From contig CBFIHE010000001.1 of the NCBI GenBank assembly GCA_965662345.1, positions 1-64,000 of the forward strand: a stretch of 64,000 nt of DNA, in the 5' to 3' direction. A program made the translations under genes and the position numbers. Position 1 is the stretch's first letter; each line of letters opens with the position of its first letter. Under the pieces are notes generated by a model. The model had not been told where the DNA came from. It saw only the letters and a program-made list of their open reading frames with translations, and searched no databases. Positions 16,872-25,357 of this stretch are shown piece after piece. The stretch is from UBA6049 sp965662345. GTDB lineage: Bacteria; Bacteroidota; Bacteroidia; Flavobacteriales_G; Salibacteraceae.

Positions 16872-19800
16872 TGAGTGATTCTCCAAAGCATATATTCTTC
16901 GTAAGAAGACCTATTGTGGCCATGGTTATCGCCATTTTCATGGTGATTGTGGGTGGTGTATCTATTCTTGGCTTGCCGTTTGAACAATATCCCAATATTA
17001 CACCACCTGTTGTGCGTGTAAGCACATCGTTTACAGGAGCAAATGCTGTGAACGTAGAACAGTCTGTGGCAGCACCATTAGAACAGGAAATCAATGGAGT
17101 GGAGAACATGATTTACATGAAATCCACGAACGCCAACGATGGCTCCATGTCTATTGATGTTTCATTTGATGTGGGCACAGACCCAGATATGAACACCGTA
17201 TTTACTCAAACAAGAGCATCGGCTGCCACGCCAAAGTTGCCAGAAGAAGTAAAACGCCTAGGTGTAAAAACACAAAAGACAATGCCCAATATTCTTATGC
17301 TTGTTACGCTATCCTCTGAGGATGGTAGATACAGCCAAGAGTTTTTGGGTAATTACGGAATCATCAATGTTAAAGATGTATTGGCCCGTATCAAAGGTGT
17401 GGGTAGGGTAGATGTTCTGGGTGGAAGCGATTATAGTATGCGTGTTTGGGTAAAGCCTGATCGATTAGCTAAACTTGGAATTACTATACCTGAAATCACC
17501 AAAGCCATTCGCGATCAGAATGCGATTATACCAGGAGGTAAATTTGGCGCTGAGCCCGCCCCAAAGGGTACAGAGTTTACCTATTCTGTGAGGATGCCAG
17601 ATAGGTTGGTAACTGAAGAGGAATTTGGCAATGTTGTAGTTCGCACATTAAAAGATGGTTCTCAAGTAAAAATCAAAGACATTGCTCGTGTTGAACTAGG
17701 TGTAGAATCTTACAACACTTTCACGCGATTAAATCAAAAGGATTGTGCCATAATCTCTATCTATCAAGCCCCAGGTTCTAATGCGGTGGAGCTTGCTGAA
17801 ACAATCAACAAGCAGATGGATGAGCTTTCTGCCAGCTTTCCAGAGGGGGTAGAGTACAATGTTTCATTAGATGGTACAAAACCAATTACGGCTGGTATCA
17901 ATGAGATTATTGAAACCTTGTTCGTGGCTTTGCTGCTTGTAATATTGGTTGTTTACTTGTTTATTCAAGACTGGCGGGCTACCCTCATTCCCACGCTGGC
18001 TATTCCAGTATCGCTTATAGCAGCGTTTATGCTATTTCCACTGCTTGGGTTTACCATAAATACCTTATCACTTCTAGGTTTGGTCTTAGCCATTGGTATT
18101 GTAGTAGATGATGCCATTGTAGTGGTGGAGGCTGTTCAGGTTAATATGGAAAAGGGGATGGATGTGAAAACAGCTACCTCCGCAGCTATGAGAGAAGTAA
18201 GCGCTCCTGTTATTGCCACTACCTTGGTGTTAGTTGGTGTTTTTATACCAGTGGCAGGAATGGCAGGAATAACGGGAAGTTTATACCAACAATTTGCCAT
18301 AACCATTGCCGTTTCTGTTGTCTTCTCTAGTATCAATGCACTTACATTAAGTCCTGCCTTATGCTCTGTATTACTCAAAGAAAAATCTATGCCTGGTGGA
18401 CTCCTTGGTAAGTTTTTTAACGGGTTCAATAAAGTGTTCGATCGTTCTACAGTGGCCTACACGGGGTATGCATCAGCTATTACGGGTAAGTTCAAGCGTG
18501 GCTTTGCCTACATAGCGGTTTTCACAATTGCTGCTCTTTTCTTGGGTAGCCAGGTTCCTGGAGGTTTTATTCCAGAAGAAGACCAGGGTTATTTCTATGT
18601 GAACATGCAGCTTCCGAATGCTGCCTCGTTGCAGCGTACAGACGAAGTGGCCAAAAAGGTTGAATCTATCTTACTTAAGTATGAAGAGATCGAATATGTA
18701 ACTACGGCATCGGGTTTCAGTTTGTTATCTAATTCCATGATCCCCAATAGTGGATTCATGTTTGTGACCCTAAAAGATTGGGCACTGAGAGATAAAACTG
18801 CAGATGATGTAATGCTTGAGATCAATAAAGAGCTAGCTTCAGGTATAAAAGGTGCACGTGCTTTTTGTTTTGGTCCGCCTGCAATCCCAGGGCTAGGAAA
18901 TGGATCTGGGTTTAGTATGATGATTCAAGATAAGAGTGGAAAAGACCCTTCTTATTTAGCAAGTAACACCTATGCTTTCGTTCAAGCGATTAATCAACGA
19001 CCAGAGATTAGTAATGGTTTTACTATGTTTCAAGCTACTGTTCCGCAACGCTCTATTGATTTAAACACTGAGAAGATTCTTAAGTCAGGGGTCGACCTAA
19101 ATGATGTGTATACCACGTTTGGGGCATTTCTGGGTGGCTCTTATGTGAATGATTTCAACCGCTTTGGGAGGTTGTACAAAGCATATATACAGGCAGAAAA
19201 CGAGTATAGGCAAAATGCAGATGGATTAGAGTTATTTTATGTGAAGAACAAGGATGGAAAGAGTATTCCTGTTTCCACATTTGTAACCGTAAAAGAAACA
19301 GCTGGCCCAGATTATACAAATAGGTTTAACCTCTTTAGATCTGCAGAGGTTACAGGTGCTCCTGCTCCTGGTTACACATCTGCTCAAGCTTTAGATGCGT
19401 TAGAAGAAGTAGCAAAGGAGGTTTTACCGCCAGATATGACCTACAGCTGGAATGCCATGAGCTATCAAGAGAAGAAGTCTTCTGGCCAAGCTGGAATTAT
19501 CTTTTCTTTCTCCCTTTTATTTGTGTTTTTGATTTTAGCCGCTCAGTATGAAAGCTGGAGTATGCCTATGAGTATTTTATTAGGTACTCCTTTTGCCGTA
19601 TTCGGGGCATTTTTATTCTTGTGGGCTGCCCGTATCTTTAGTACGAGCTATGAATTAAACATTTTCGCACAGATTTCATTGGTAATGCTCATCGCAATGG
19701 CAGCTAAGAATGCTATTCTTATCGTAGAATTTGCGAATGAAAACTTTGAGAAAGGCATGTCATTATACGATGCTGCGGTTGAAGCGGCCAAGCAACGTTT

Positions 19801-20038
19801 CAGACCTATTCTTATGACAGCTTTTTCTTTCATTTTAGGTGTTCTTCCTTTGATTACAGCATCAGGTTCTGGAGCAGAGGCTAGAAAAGTAATGGGCATG
19901 GCACTTTTAGGTGGAATGGGCATAGCCACCCTCCTTGGTGTGTTTTTATATCCCATGCTTTTTGTTCTTATTGGAAACATGGCTGGGTACGAGAAGAAAC
20001 GAGATGCTAGAGCAAACTCAAATACATCAGAAGTATGA
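16871..20038 (+). CDS. RND multidrug efflux permease (AcrB/MexB, HAE1 family)
   Basis: Proton-driven inner-membrane pump, 1055 residues, full length for the family. It starts FVRRPIVAMVIAIFMVIVGG (TM1) and has the TM4 proton-relay aspartates in GIVVDDAIVVVEAVQ, the TM10 segment AMAAKNAILIVEFANE with the conserved Lys, and the FxGFxxR-type motif region (RQAF-like RFRPILMTAFSFILGVLPL). The porter-domain motif EQYPNITPPVVRVSTSFTGA is at 36-55. The exported compound cannot be predicted. The ATG overlaps the upstream stop (TAATG) and the downstream channel gene overlaps its last 4 nt. Confidence 0.96.
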   Translation: MSDSPKHIFFVRRPIVAMVIAIFMVIVGGVSILGLPFEQYPNITPPVVRVSTSFTGANAVNVEQSVAAPLEQEINGVENMIYMKSTNANDGSMSIDVSFDVGTDPDMNTVFTQTRASAATPKLPEEVKRLGVKTQKTMPNILMLVTLSSEDGRYSQEFLGNYGIINVKDVLARIKGVGRVDVLGGSDYSMRVWVKPDRLAKLGITIPEITKAIRDQNAIIPGGKFGAEPAPKGTEFTYSVRMPDRLVTEEEFGNVVVRTLKDGSQVKIKDIARVELGVESYNTFTRLNQKDCAIISIYQAPGSNAVELAETINKQMDELSASFPEGVEYNVSLDGTKPITAGINEIIETLFVALLLVILVVYLFIQDWRATLIPTLAIPVSLIAAFMLFPLLGFTINTLSLLGLVLAIGIVVDDAIVVVEAVQVNMEKGMDVKTATSAAMREVSAPVIATTLVLVGVFIPVAGMAGITGSLYQQFAITIAVSVVFSSINALTLSPALCSVLLKEKSMPGGLLGKFFNGFNKVFDRSTVAYTGYASAITGKFKRGFAYIAVFTIAALFLGSQVPGGFIPEEDQGYFYVNMQLPNAASLQRTDEVAKKVESILLKYEEIEYVTTASGFSLLSNSMIPNSGFMFVTLKDWALRDKTADDVMLEINKELASGIKGARAFCFGPPAIPGLGNGSGFSMMIQDKSGKDPSYLASNTYAFVQAINQRPEISNGFTMFQATVPQRSIDLNTEKILKSGVDLNDVYTTFGAFLGGSYVNDFNRFGRLYKAYIQAENEYRQNADGLELFYVKNKDGKSIPVSTFVTVKETAGPDYTNRFNLFRSAEVTGAPAPGYTSAQALDALEEVAKEVLPPDMTYSWNAMSYQEKKSSGQAGIIFSFSLLFVFLILAAQYESWSMPMSILLGTPFAVFGAFLFLWAARIFSTSYELNIFAQISLVMLIAMAAKNAILIVEFANENFEKGMSLYDAAVEAAKQRFRPILMTAFSFILGVLPLITASGSGAEARKVMGMALLGGMGIATLLGVFLYPMLFVLIGNMAGYEKKRDARANSNTSEV

Positions 20039-21438
20039 GAAAGATTTTGAGCGCAGCATTGCTCCTGCTGGCACTAGCCGGATGTAAAGTTGGTAAGAAT
20101 TACAAAGGGGTTGAGGTACCTGTTCCCGAGAATTTCTCAGGAGGTAGTGATTCAACATCAATTGATGTTTCAATGAACACAGATTCACTTGGTATAGATT
20201 CAACAGGAATAGACTGGTATACCTTGTTTAAAGACCCTGTGTTAGACTCCTTAGTTAAAGCGGGTTTAGCCAACAACCCAAACCTAGAGATAGCAGCTCA
20301 AAACGTATTGATTGCTCAATACGCACTTGGTATTCAGCGTGCTGAATTATTACCCAAATTTGGTGTAGATGCAGGCGCTGCTAGAGGTAACTTTCAAGGG
20401 GTTGTATTGCCTACCGAACAGAGTACCTTCTACGGGGTAGGTAATGTAAATTGGGAAATAGATTTTTGGGGAAAGTACAGAAGGTTAAATGAGGCCGCAA
20501 GAGCTCAGCTTTTCGCATCACAAGAAGGATACAGAGCAGCTCAGATTTCTTTGGTGACAACTATTGCTTCCGCCTATTTTTCATTGCTTGAATTTGAGGA
20601 GCGACTGGTGATTTCACAGAAAACAACTGCGCTTAGAGACAGCACGTTGGATATCATTCTTCAACGTTATGAAAAAGGCATTATCCCTGAGATAGATGTA
20701 AATCAAGCGCAAATTCAGCAAGCTATTGCTGCTGCAAGCATTCCCATTACCCAGCGAAGAATCGCACAGCTTGAGCACCTAATAAATACTTTAACAGGTA
20801 CCAACCCAAAGAGAATTGTAACGGTAGATGGGATATTAGAATATGATACTTCGATTAATATTCCAGAGGGGCTTCCTGCGTCTTTATTATCTCGCAGGCC
20901 CGATATTATAGCTGCTGAGCAGCAATTGGTTGCTCAAAATGCGTTTATAGGTGTAGCTCAAGCAAATAGATTACCAAGTATTAGTTTAACTGGAGTGTTA
21001 GGCGTAGCAAGTAATGACTTAAGTACACTCACCTCAGGCGGGGCAGCTTGGAATTTAATGGGAGGTTTAGCATCGCCACTTTTTCATTGGGGTCAAAATA
21101 AGCGAAGGGTTGATGTGGAGCGCACAAAGACTGAGCAAGCCGTGAAGAATTACGAGGCAACAGTGCTAAATGCATTACGTGAGGTTGAAGATTTATTAGT
21201 GGAAATTCAAACACTGAAAGTAGAATTAGATGCACGTGCCAATCATGTAACTGCAGCCGTAAACGCACAAAATCTTTCTGAGCAACGATATGATAAAGGT
21301 GTTACCAGTTATTTGGAATACTTAGAGTCACAGCGCCAAGCTTTTGATGCAGAACAGAATTACGTAGGCACTAAGAAACAACTTCTAGCTGCATATGCCA
21401 GGCTGTATAAAGCGCTTGGTGGAGGCTGGAACCTTTAA
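20035..21438 (+). CDS. Outer-membrane efflux channel, NodT/OprM family lipoprotein
   Basis: TolC-like trimeric channel subunit, 467 residues, completing the tripartite pump. The N-terminus is a lipoprotein signal (MRKILSAALLLLALAGCKVG, Cys at 18). Family motifs include VNWEIDFWGKYRRLNEAARA near 140, the repeat ALREVEDLLVEIQ near 385 and LLSRRPDIIAAEQQLVAQNA near 285. The start overlaps the permease stop by 4 nt. A single base separates its stop from the stop of the convergent LysR gene, so no dedicated terminator fits between them. Confidence 0.95.
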   Translation: MRKILSAALLLLALAGCKVGKNYKGVEVPVPENFSGGSDSTSIDVSMNTDSLGIDSTGIDWYTLFKDPVLDSLVKAGLANNPNLEIAAQNVLIAQYALGIQRAELLPKFGVDAGAARGNFQGVVLPTEQSTFYGVGNVNWEIDFWGKYRRLNEAARAQLFASQEGYRAAQISLVTTIASAYFSLLEFEERLVISQKTTALRDSTLDIILQRYEKGIIPEIDVNQAQIQQAIAAASIPITQRRIAQLEHLINTLTGTNPKRIVTVDGILEYDTSINIPEGLPASLLSRRPDIIAAEQQLVAQNAFIGVAQANRLPSISLTGVLGVASNDLSTLTSGGAAWNLMGGLASPLFHWGQNKRRVDVERTKTEQAVKNYEATVLNALREVEDLLVEIQTLKVELDARANHVTAAVNAQNLSEQRYDKGVTSYLEYLESQRQAFDAEQNYVGTKKQLLAAYARLYKALGGGWNL

Positions 21439-21439
21439 G

Positions 21440-22351
21440 CTACGCTCTTTTCTTCATAACGTCTTTGAAAACTTCCATAAAGCGTTCAACAGCTGGCGGT
21501 ATGAGCCTTCCTTTTAAAATGGCCAATCCAAACTGAGATTGAGGCATTGGACCCGCTTGAACATGAATTTCTTGATACTTACCTGAGCCTGTAAGTTCAT
21601 CCATAAATTCAGCAGGAGCCGCTGCAATACTGTTAGTAGTTTTCACCAAGTGCTTAATCAACCCAAAATTATCGCATAGAGCCAAAACTGGGTCTGCCAC
21701 TTTTTTATCGGTTACATCAAAACTGGTGCTATTTGCCACCCAATCTTTTAAGTACTGCGGTGTATCAATACCAACAATGGGGTAGGATAAACAGTCTTCT
21801 AAACGAGCTTCATCTTTTTCAAAAATGGGATGCCCCGTTCTTGCAAAGATGTGCATTGGGGGTGTGTCATATTTGAAGTAATCCAAATTTGGTAATAAGT
21901 CATTTAGTGGGGTGCCAATTACAATATCAATGTGTTTTTCTCCTAGTTGCTTTAGCAAATCATCCATTTGGCCAGTTACTATTTTGTAACGCAAACGCGG
22001 ATGTTCGTGCAGCATAATTGTCATAGACTCGGCAACTGAGCTCTCGGCTAAATAGGGGTCTGTACCAATAACCAACTTACCTCTTTCGAAACCCTTCAAC
22101 AGCTTCATTTCACGTTCAATCTCATTGTACTGTGGTACAATTTGATCTGCGTAATCCATTAGAATAACTCCAAACTCTGTAGGTTTCACTTGCCTAGTAG
22201 AACGTTCAAAAAGCACTACCTCGTACTGTTCTTCCAATTGTTTTACAGCCTTAGAAAGGGCTGGTTGACTTATGCCTAGCTCGGTAGCAGCATGTTTGAA
22301 GTTGCGGTGTTTACCTAGTGCTTGAATGTATTTCAATCGTTGTACGCTCAT
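21440..22351 (-). CDS. LysR-family transcriptional regulator
   Basis: 303 residues, standard LysR length. The N-terminal winged helix-turn-helix (RNFKHAATELGISQPALSKAVK, residues 16-37) is followed by a periplasmic-binding-like effector domain (from about 90, GKLVIGTDPYLAESSV). The effector is unknown. The gene is convergent with the RND operon and divergent from a DsrE-like gene, and matching dyads stand at both promoters, so it probably controls both and itself. Upstream of its start, TACTATTG (one mismatch to the -7 box) ends exactly 4 nt before the ATG, suggesting a leaderless mRNA. Confidence 0.92.
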   Translation of the reverse strand: MSVQRLKYIQALGKHRNFKHAATELGISQPALSKAVKQLEEQYEVVLFERSTRQVKPTEFGVILMDYADQIVPQYNEIEREMKLLKGFERGKLVIGTDPYLAESSVAESMTIMLHEHPRLRYKIVTGQMDDLLKQLGEKHIDIVIGTPLNDLLPNLDYFKYDTPPMHIFARTGHPIFEKDEARLEDCLSYPIVGIDTPQYLKDWVANSTSFDVTDKKVADPVLALCDNFGLIKHLVKTTNSIAAAPAEFMDELTGSGKYQEIHVQAGPMPQSQFGLAILKGRLIPPAVERFMEVFKDVMKKRA

Positions 22352-22417
22352 GGTACAATAGTAAAAAGGATTTTATTATGATATAGCTTTAGCGAATGAA
22401 TAAAGTGTGAATAGTAA

Positions 22418-22431
22418 GTGATAATTATCAC
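22418..22431. promoter_or_regulatory. Perfect 14-bp palindrome between LysR and dsrE-like genes
   Basis: GTGATAATTATCAC is a perfect dyad 67 nt upstream of the lysR start. A -7-like element (TTATTTTG, one mismatch) for the dsrE-like gene lies 22 nt downstream at 22454-22461. The core TGATAATTATCA recurs with one change before the RND operon. Likely the LysR operator. Confidence 0.5.
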
Positions 22432-22477
22432 GAATTATTAAGGGATGGAGCACTTATTTTGAAGTAATAACAGACAT

Positions 22478-22906
22478 ATGAAGAATACAGTCTTACTTTT
22501 TGCATTACTCCTTAGCTTCCTTCCTGCAGCTTATTCTCAAAGCAATGTATCAGATCATAAATTAGTAATTCAGCTTGTAAATGGAGATTCGCTCTCTCAT
22601 TTCGGTCTAATGAAGAATCTTAAGAACTTAACAGCGGGTTGGCCAGAATTGGAAATTGAAGTCGTGTGTCATGGTCCAGGGTTGGCTTTATTACACAAAA
22701 AGAAAAGCAAGTTCTTAGTTGAGGTAGAACACTATTCTGATGCAGGTGTAACCTTTGTAGCTTGCGAAAACACCATGAAGGCAAAGAATATATTAAAGCC
22801 ACAAATTACAGATAAAGCCAAGTTTGTTCCAATGGGAATCAAAGAAATTGTACTAAAACAAGAAGACGGTTGGAGCTACATAAAAGCGGGAATCGTAAAG
22901 CCCTAG
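22478..22906 (+). CDS. Secreted DsrE/DsrF-like protein
   Basis: 142 residues with a signal peptide (MKNTVLLFALLLSFLPAAYSQ), so it acts in the periplasm. The body matches the DsrE fold: HKLVIQLVNGDSLSHFGLMK, a central strand LEIEVVCHGPGLALL, a single-Cys segment GVTFVACENTMKAKNI and the closing strand EIVLKQEDGWSYIKAG. DsrE-like proteins can carry sulfur on this Cys, but many periplasmic members have no known role. It is divergent from lysR and is probably its regulatory target. Its stop overlaps the stop of the sulfotransferase gene within CTAG. Confidence 0.75.
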   Translation: MKNTVLLFALLLSFLPAAYSQSNVSDHKLVIQLVNGDSLSHFGLMKNLKNLTAGWPELEIEVVCHGPGLALLHKKKSKFLVEVEHYSDAGVTFVACENTMKAKNILKPQITDKAKFVPMGIKEIVLKQEDGWSYIKAGIVKP

Positions 22907-23514
22907 CGGGAGTAATTGAATAGGCGAAAGTCTTGATCATATACCTGTTGTACTCTACGCTTCATTTTAGCTGAATAGTAGTTAGTGAAATCTGACCGTG
23001 AAGAAGCGTGAACATGCCCTATTTGATTAACACGAATGGTTGAATGCAAGGCTACATACTCAAATAAATCGTTTAGTTCCTCAAACCGAAAGACTTCATT
23101 TACAAGCAGCTTTTTATTATCGGTGAGCCAAAACGCTTGAGGTTTTAGGTGAATTTGGTTCAACATTCGATTTCTATTCCAAAGATTAAGGCCTTTAAGT
23201 ACAAAGGATTCAAAGTCAGGATACTTACCTAAATAAGCTTCTGCATCATTGGCGTCTTGAGAATTATCACCGCCTGCCTTTAAATAGTGAAATGCACTTA
23301 CCAAGCGGTCATAAGGGTTCCTCACCGTAGTTATGAGTGTAGCATCTTTTAAAGGATGTACTTTTCTAAAATCTGTAATGTGCATGTAATGCTCAGATTG
23401 AATATCATGTCCTAAGATGATCCAATCTGTTTGCATAAGCGAATTCACCAGAGAACCACCTGCAGTTCTTGGAACATGCACGTAACCATATGTAGTTTTA
23501 TTCTTCAATTCCAT
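22903..23514 (-). CDS. Sulfotransferase family protein
   Basis: PAPS-dependent sulfotransferase-like protein, 203 residues and no signal peptide. The 5'-phosphosulfate loop is YVHVPRTAGGSLVNSL at 11-26 and the 3'-phosphate site is ITTVRNPYDRLVSAFHYL at about 60-77. The rest is shorter than most members (usually 220-300), but no truncation is evident because both ends are defined by start and stop. The substrate, probably an extracellular polysaccharide or lipid, is unknown. It starts inside the 3' end of the response regulator gene (17-nt overlap) and is probably translated from the same mRNA. Confidence 0.8.
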   Translation of the reverse strand: MELKNKTTYGYVHVPRTAGGSLVNSLMQTDWIILGHDIQSEHYMHITDFRKVHPLKDATLITTVRNPYDRLVSAFHYLKAGGDNSQDANDAEAYLGKYPDFESFVLKGLNLWNRNRMLNQIHLKPQAFWLTDNKKLLVNEVFRFEELNDLFEYVALHSTIRVNQIGHVHASSRSDFTNYYSAKMKRRVQQVYDQDFRLFNYSR

Positions 23515-24205
23515 TGCTGAACTTGTAACCTACACCTCTAATGGAATGAAAGTAGAGAGGAGCCTTTGGGTTATCTTCAAAATACTTTCTAAAAGCCAGA
23601 ATGTAATTGTCTATAGTACGGGTACTCGGGTAAACATCATAGCCCCAAACCGTTTCAAGGATAAGCTCTCTACTAACCACTTGGTTTTGCCTATCAATCA
23701 TGAGTTTAAGCAGTTTAATTTCTCTAGCACTTAGTGTTTTTTTACTGCCTTGGGTAGTTGTTATTTCATAGGTAGAAAAATCAATACTATTTTTTCCAAA
23801 TTTAAAAACACCAGATATTCCTGTTGTAGACGACTCTTCTTCTGATCTTTTGAGAAGAATGCCCACTCTAAGTAGGAACTCTTCTAAGTTAAACGGCTTT
23901 GTTAGGTAGTCGTCTCCGCCCAACTTTAATCCTTGAATACGATCTTGTGCCGCATTTTTGGCCGTTAAGAATAGAATAGGTGTATGTGTATCTTCTAGGC
24001 GGATGGTCTGGCAAACGGTAAATCCATCCATTTTTGGAATCATTACATCTAAAATAACCAAGTGATATTTTGCGGAACGAAAGGCTGTAACAGCTGCTTC
24101 ACCATCCTCTGCAATATCAACCTCATAACCTTCTGCCTCTAAATTGAGTTTGATAGCATCTAGAATAGATTCCTCGTCTTCCACCAAAAGTATTCGTTTC
24201 GCCAT
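23498..24205 (-). CDS. OmpR/PhoB-family response regulator, orphan
   Basis: DNA-binding response regulator, 235 residues from MAKRILLVEDEES. An upstream start at 24229 would read through the promoter box and adds an atypical MCASYICC. The receiver domain has the acidic pair ED near 10, the phosphoacceptor Asp in VILDVMIPKMDG near 53, the T in LFLTAKN and the K in DDYLTKPF. The C-terminal winged helix (LSAREIKLLKLMIDRQNQVV ... RTIDNYILAFRKYFED) follows. No histidine kinase gene is adjacent. The -7 box ends 4 nt before its ATG, suggesting a leaderless mRNA. Confidence 0.93.
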   Translation of the reverse strand: MAKRILLVEDEESILDAIKLNLEAEGYEVDIAEDGEAAVTAFRSAKYHLVILDVMIPKMDGFTVCQTIRLEDTHTPILFLTAKNAAQDRIQGLKLGGDDYLTKPFNLEEFLLRVGILLKRSEEESSTTGISGVFKFGKNSIDFSTYEITTTQGSKKTLSAREIKLLKLMIDRQNQVVSRELILETVWGYDVYPSTRTIDNYILAFRKYFEDNPKAPLYFHSIRGVGYKFSNGIEE

Positions 24206-24209
24206 GCAA

Positions 24210-24217
24210 CAAATATA
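24210..24217 (-). promoter_or_regulatory. -7 box 4 nt before the response regulator start
   Basis: TATATTTG on the minus strand is an exact TAnnTTTG match. Only TTGC separates it from the ATG, so transcription would begin at or next to the start codon. This also argues against the longer N-terminus. Confidence 0.5.
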
Positions 24218-24272
24218 GCTTGCGCACATTTAAAACTTGGGCTCCACGCCATGAATAACGATATTCGCAGCC

Positions 24273-25325
24273 ATGTTACAAGATTGGCAGAATCAAGTAG
24301 AGCAGTTAATTGAAAAGAATGCAGCCTTTGCAGTATTCAGGAGTGCAGGTAATTCTATACAAGGCTTTGCATCCAATTCAATTCCGCTACCAGTAAGCAC
24401 TTTTTCTCTGGAACAAGGCTTTCATATGATGCCATTCTCACAAGATGACCAAACACCTTACTATATCATACCAGCAGATTTCAAGACTCTTGGTAATGGT
24501 TTTGAAGATATTACAGCTATACCAGGTTTTCCTAGGCAGGATGCAGTTTTACCTGAGGAAATGAGTAAAACCACCTATGAATCTTTATTAGTTAGAGGCA
24601 TCAATACCCTCAGGAAAGATGCTCTAGATAAATTTGTTTTTTCACGCGTAATTGTGCGTCCTCAATCTAGAAGTGAGATAGGGGAGACATTCCTAAACCT
24701 CTTGAAGGATGCACCAAAGGCTTTTGTGTTTTTAGTGAACCACCCCGTTTATGGTATGTGGATGGGAGCAACTCCTGAAACTTTCTTGAGTGCAGAAGAT
24801 GGTATTTTAAGAACCCAAGCTCTAGCAGGAACTAGAAGGGTGGGAGAGTCTAACACTTGGGGGAAAAAGGAAATTGAGGAGCAAGCCTATGTTTCATCTC
24901 ACATAAGAACTGAATTGCGCAAAGCTGATGTTGTTTTTAATGAAACTAAGCCTGAGACCCGAACAGCAGGGCCCGTAGAACATTTGCTCACAAAATTTGA
25001 AATTACTTCTGTTGGAAAGAGTACGGTAGAAACTTTGGTTAATGGTCTTCATCCTACTCCAGCCGTATGTGGAACGCCTACTCATGAAGCAAAGAAATTG
25101 ATTGACCAACTAGAGCCAATAAAAAGAGGATATTACACTGGTTTTTTAGGTCCTGTTTTCAATCACTCATCGTTTCAACTTTTTGTAAACCTTAGAAGTA
25201 TGCAGGTTTTTCCAAACAGATTAGCTTTGCGGGTAGGTGGCGGCATCACCAAAGATTCTGTCATTGAGCATGAATGGGAAGAAACATATCTCAAAGCTCA
25301 AACGCTTTTGCATGTGTTGAAATAA
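24273..25325 (+). CDS. menF: Isochorismate synthase
   Basis: Converts chorismate to isochorismate, entry step of menaquinone synthesis. The 350 residues hold the chorismate-binding fold: LAGTRRVGESNTWGKKEIEE, SHIRTELRK, FEITSVGKSTVETLVNGLHP, HPTPAVCGTPTHEAKKLI and the final RVGGGITKDSVIEHEWEET. It is close in size to EntC/short MenF. Followed by menD (32 bp) and menA (2 bp), which fixes its pathway as menaquinone rather than siderophore synthesis. A degenerate box GATATTCG at 24260-24267 stands 5 nt before the ATG. Confidence 0.93.
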   Translation: MLQDWQNQVEQLIEKNAAFAVFRSAGNSIQGFASNSIPLPVSTFSLEQGFHMMPFSQDDQTPYYIIPADFKTLGNGFEDITAIPGFPRQDAVLPEEMSKTTYESLLVRGINTLRKDALDKFVFSRVIVRPQSRSEIGETFLNLLKDAPKAFVFLVNHPVYGMWMGATPETFLSAEDGILRTQALAGTRRVGESNTWGKKEIEEQAYVSSHIRTELRKADVVFNETKPETRTAGPVEHLLTKFEITSVGKSTVETLVNGLHPTPAVCGTPTHEAKKLIDQLEPIKRGYYTGFLGPVFNHSSFQLFVNLRSMQVFPNRLALRVGGGITKDSVIEHEWEETYLKAQTLLHVLK

Positions 25326-25357
25326 ACACCTGCAAGGCATGAACGTTTAAGGCATAC

